From an uncultured Coriobacteriaceae bacterium (GTDB lineage Bacteria; Actinomycetota; Coriobacteriia; Coriobacteriales; Atopobiaceae), in the NCBI GenBank assembly GCA_902788705.1, contig CADALE010000004.1, positions 1-64,000 on the forward strand: a DNA stretch of 64,000 nucleotides. Direction: 5' to 3'. The position numbers and the translations under genes were made by a program. Below the pieces are notes generated by a model. The model was not told the DNA's origin and did no database searches. It saw only the letters and a program-made list of their open reading frames with translations. Shown here one piece after another: positions 61,225 to 64,000 of this stretch (positions within the stretch are counted from its first letter, which is position 1; each line of letters begins with the position of its first letter).

Positions 61225-61746
61225 ATGAGGCTGTTCGTGGCGGCGGAGCTGCCTGGGGAGATGCTCGAGGCGCTGGCCGAGACGTCAGCGGCCCTGCGTG
61301 AAGCGGTCCGCGGGCGCTACGTGGCCCCGGACAGCTTCCACGTGACGCTTGCGTTCCTAGGCGAGGTCGAGGGTTCGCGCGTACCTGCCGCATGCGACGC
61401 CCTGCGTGAATCATGCGCAGGTTACGGACCCATCGACGCCTCGCTTAGGGAGCTTGGCTGCTTTGGTCGCGCGCGTGCGGCAACCCTCTGGCAGGGTGTC
61501 AATGCCGCCGGCCTTTCCGCACTTGCCCAAGACGTGCGACGCTCGCTGCGTGCCGCAGGCTTCGCGCTGGACGAGAAGGCCTTCTTGGCGCACGTCACGC
61601 TCATGCGGGCGGCCCGGCTGGAGGGCCGCGAGCTGCCCATGCCGTGCCTGGCCTGCGGTACCATCGACACGGTGACGCTCTTCCGCTCGGACCTCTCGGG
61701 CGACCGACCCCGCTACGATGCGCTGGAGCGGCTGCTGCTAGGGTAG
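61225..61746 (+). CDS. thpR: RNA 2',3'-cyclic phosphodiesterase
   Basis: 173 residues, GGAGGGG upstream. Two HxTx motifs of the 2H family are present: FHVTLAFLG (His39) and AHVTLMRAAR (His near 122). The protein matches ThpR in length and layout; the enzyme hydrolyses 2',3'-cyclic phosphate ends of RNA or acts as ligase-like phosphodiesterase in vitro. It is likely read with metK from the same promoter. Confidence 0.9.
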   Translation: MRLFVAAELPGEMLEALAETSAALREAVRGRYVAPDSFHVTLAFLGEVEGSRVPAACDALRESCAGYGPIDASLRELGCFGRARAATLWQGVNAAGLSALAQDVRRSLRAAGFALDEKAFLAHVTLMRAARLEGRELPMPCLACGTIDTVTLFRSDLSGDRPRYDALERLLLG

Positions 61747-61900
61747 CGAAGAGGCCCGGACAGCGGGGACAGTCGCAGGCGCATCCTTGATGCCCGCCGA
61801 CGCGCGGGGGACAACGCCTCGCCTTGGAGGTATAAGGTTGCTGTCAGATTGGACAGGGCATCGGCAATTCGATCGCATACAGGAAATGGCAGGTGGACAG

Positions 61901-62899
61901 ATGAAGGCATCGCTGCAGGCACGCTGTGAGGCACAGGTTCGCAACGAGGCTGAGCTGCGCAAGGGGCATATGCTCGAGTACGAGGCCATCACCAAGCTTG
62001 GTGCGATGCTGTACGCCAACGCCGGGGTGGAGGTGGACCGAGATCGGCTTGCCGAGTGCAAGGCGATCCTCAAGAGCAAGGTGGGCCTGTTCTCCAACTT
62101 CCGCGGCCACATGCAGTACCTCGTGCAGATAAAGATGGCGCTCGCTGACGACCCAGAGGCCTACCTGGACGACGTGCTGGAGGTGTACGAGCTGCTGAAG
62201 CAGGACCTCATGCTGGCGGGCGAGATGGTTGCCATGACGGCCACCACCATCCGCGAGAACTGCCCGCCGGAGAGGCGCGTGGCGGTTGCCGAGACGACGC
62301 GCGAGGCGTACGCGCAGGTGAAGGCGCGCCATCGCATCCTCACGGGCGAGGACGACATGGCGCTCATCGCGCTGCTCGTCATCTCGGGCCTCGATACCGA
62401 CGAGGCCGTCGAGCGGTCCGAGGAGATCCTTGCCAGCCTGAAGGGCCACTTCCTGCCCACGTCCGACGTCCCGCAGTCGGTCGCGCTGGTGCTGGCCCTC
62501 TCTGACAAGCCCACCGAGCGGAAGATCCATGACTTCTTTGCCCTGTACGACGCCTGCAAGGCTGCAGGGCATGCCACGGGCAAGGACAAGGCGATGACCA
62601 TCTACGCCACCTACGCCGACCTTGAAGCCGACCGCGCCGAGGTCGTGGCCGAGATTGGCGAGGTTGACACGTGGCTGAAGGGGCAGAAGGGCTACGGTGC
62701 GCTTGGCGTGGGCTCGAGCGTCCGTCGCCTGTTTGCGGCTACGTTCGTGCTGGAAGACCGCAAGCAGTCCAGCGCGGCTCAGCATGCCAGCGCATCGAGC
62801 GCGGTGGCGCAGGCGGTGGTGGAGGAGCTGCTGCTGGTGCTGATCAGCATCATCGTGACCACCGCCGTGATCAACGCGTCGACGAGCTCGAACCACTAG
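61901..62899 (+). CDS. DUF4003-family-like protein
   Basis: 332 residues from the ATG at 61901; an earlier ATG 15 bases upstream is possible. It is mainly helical, with segments such as FSNFRGHMQYLVQIKMALADDPEAYLDDVLEVYELLKQ and LIALLVISGLDTDEAVERSEEIL, and ends with one hydrophobic helix (VEELLLVLISIIVTTAVI). The pattern resembles DUF4003 proteins of Gram-positive bacteria, of unknown function. The C-terminal helix could anchor it to the membrane. It is 154 bp after thpR and 79 bp before the next gene. Confidence 0.65.
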   Translation: MKASLQARCEAQVRNEAELRKGHMLEYEAITKLGAMLYANAGVEVDRDRLAECKAILKSKVGLFSNFRGHMQYLVQIKMALADDPEAYLDDVLEVYELLKQDLMLAGEMVAMTATTIRENCPPERRVAVAETTREAYAQVKARHRILTGEDDMALIALLVISGLDTDEAVERSEEILASLKGHFLPTSDVPQSVALVLALSDKPTERKIHDFFALYDACKAAGHATGKDKAMTIYATYADLEADRAEVVAEIGEVDTWLKGQKGYGALGVGSSVRRLFAATFVLEDRKQSSAAQHASASSAVAQAVVEELLLVLISIIVTTAVINASTSSNH

Positions 62900-62978
62900 C
62901 GAGGTCATGCCACCACGCGTGACGCAGGCAGGAGGGGGCAGCGCAACGCATCGAAGGCCTCTCATCGGGAGCGTGTTC

Positions 62979-63680
62979 ATGCTGGCGCTGGTTCCCGTTG
63001 CGCTTCGGCGCCACATGAGCCGACTCCGCCTTGCCAGCTTCTATCAGCGTGCCATCGAGGCAAACCGCCACACCGCACGCGCTGTTGCCACCACGCCCTA
63101 CCTGCAGCGCATGCACGATGGCGCCCTGAGCCCGCTGGACTATGGCTGCCTCACGGTGCAGGACGCCTACTACTGCTACCGCGCCAAGGAGACGCTCGCG
63201 GTGCTGCTGGGACGCGTCGACGCGGCGGAACAGCCCGACCTGCATGATCTGGTAGAGGCGAGGCTGCGGAGCTATGACGACTACAACCGCACCTTCCTGG
63301 ACGACTGGCACCTGCAGGACGCCACCTGCGTGCTGCCCACCGACACGATGCTGCACTATGCCGACCACGAGCGGCGGGTAGCCCAGGACGAGGACCCCAT
63401 ATACGCGCTCGTGGCGTATATGCCCTGCTGCTACCTGTGGCCTTGGTTCGCGCACTAGCTCATGATGAGCCCGCGGTACCAGCCCGGCGTGTACCGGAGC
63501 TGGTTTGAGGGGGTCTACCAAGGGGAGCGCGAGAGCTTTGGCGGCGCGTGGCTGCTGGGCAACTTCATCGAGGCGTGGAGGGGCGAGGGCAAGCCCTTCG
63601 ACGGGGGCCTAGCCCACGACATCTACCGCACGTCCATGGACTTCGAGCTGCAGGTGTTCCGCGAGGCCTGCGACGGCTGA
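62979..63680 (+). pseudogene. TenA-family (thiaminase II-like) gene interrupted by an in-frame amber codon
   Basis: The reading frame encodes a TenA/heme-oxygenase-like helical protein: NRHTARAVATTPYLQRMHDGALSPLDYGCLTVQDAYYC, then AYMPCCYLWPWFAH, a TAG at 63456-63458, and the same frame goes on with MMSPRYQPGVYRSWFEGVYQGERESFGG and a tail ending DFELQVFREACDG. The two parts together have the length and layout of one TenA protein. So the gene is broken by a nonsense mutation, or the stop is read through. The start with GGGAG upstream is at 62979; 63015 is another choice. The expected role is thiamine-precursor salvage or a similar small-molecule hydrolase. Confidence 0.72.
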
Positions 63681-63723
63681 GCGTGGCGCGGCGTCGCGCC
63701 CTGGCTAAGGGTTGGCGACATAT

Positions 63724-63760
63724 ATCCCCTCTCGCAGAAATAGTGCAAGAGGGGATTTTT
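63724..63760 (+). terminator. Rho-independent terminator after the TenA-like gene
   Basis: A nine-base stem (atcccctct / agaggggat) with a 15-base loop is followed by a run of T. Confidence 0.8.
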
Positions 63761-63833
63761 AGTGCGAAATAGAATATCTATGCCAATTTGCGGCTATTCT
63801 CATACGGGCTATAGGGAAACGAGGGTATTGGGC

Positions 63834-64000
63834 GTGGCTAGGCATCTTGGCAACATGGACGGCGAACTCTACCCGATACCAGAGGTGGAACCCGAGGTTG
63901 CGGGGTCAGGAGACGATTCTTGCGAAGACCTTCCGGAGTTGCCCACACTCAAATCCATCTACAACAGCGACAGTCTCATCCGTGTGCGCAAGAAGCGCAA
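63834..64000 (+). CDS. 5' part of a gene cut by the window end
   Basis: About 55 residues are visible from a GTG at 63834 (GAGGG upstream) or an ATG at 63855. The start is acidic and low in hydrophobic residues (MDGELYPIPEVEPEVAGSGD ... SLIRVRKKR). No family can be assigned from this piece. Confidence 0.5.
   Translation, partial: MARHLGNMDGELYPIPEVEPEVAGSGDDSCEDLPELPTLKSIYNSDSLIRVRKKR

Overview
The window reads as a high-GC Gram-positive chromosome segment, most likely an actinomycete of the class Coriobacteriia (Olsenella/Atopobium/Collinsella-like). This is inferred from gene content: a mannose-family PTS under a LevR-type regulator, a YhgE/Pip exporter, a lipobox lipoprotein, a tryptophan T-box, a SAM-I riboswitch and a water-forming NADH oxidase, all with strong GC-ending codon use. 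No 16S rRNA or other decisive marker is present.

Positions 1-19350 are an accessory island. One minus-strand operon runs from about 18.0 kb to 0.46 kb: a ribbon-helix-helix protein, a DrmD-like SNF2 helicase, a 1591-residue Eco57I-type adenine methyltransferase, a DUF1016/YhcG nuclease, a giant DEAD helicase with DUF1998 and a C-terminal nuclease-like domain, and a RelE-UvrD fusion, followed by a decayed small gene. The parts recall class 1 DISARM and the DruE helicase of Druantia, but the set matches neither canonical system. The methyltransferase gene carries two perfect palindromes inside its reading frame and an AT-rich specificity segment. The right edge has a nested dyad and the 3' half of a tRNA-Glu-like gene, which looks like the att scar of an integrated element.

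Positions 19.4-43 kb are ordinary chromosome: a MoxR/DUF58/DUF4129 operon, a MATE exporter, an alpha/beta hydrolase, an ADP-ribosylglycohydrolase, a large VIT/vWA protein, TrmL, a zinc-ribbon/YbjN-like pair, a PrsW protease, NADH oxidase, a lipoprotein with two cystatin-like loops, a membrane protein, a nitrilase-family amidase, a 2-hydroxyacid dehydrogenase, an MBL hydrolase, GltX and a LuxR-type response regulator.

Positions 43.4-51.7 kb form a sugar-uptake locus. A LevR-like regulator with a degenerate AAA+ core precedes PTS EIIB, EIIC, EIID and EIIA, then a Nif3-like protein, an MBL hydrolase and a histidine phosphatase. Intergenic repeats (four 32-bp units; a 64-bp-period array with a diverged copy at 42.4 kb) lie in and after it.

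Positions 52.2-64 kb hold a tryptophan T-box and TrpB2, a TetR regulator, two small genes, a non-canonical ABC ATPase with a heptad-repeat YhgE/Pip protein behind a double operator, SAM-I riboswitch/metK, thpR, a DUF4003-like protein, a TenA-family gene broken by an in-frame amber codon, and a gene cut by the window end.
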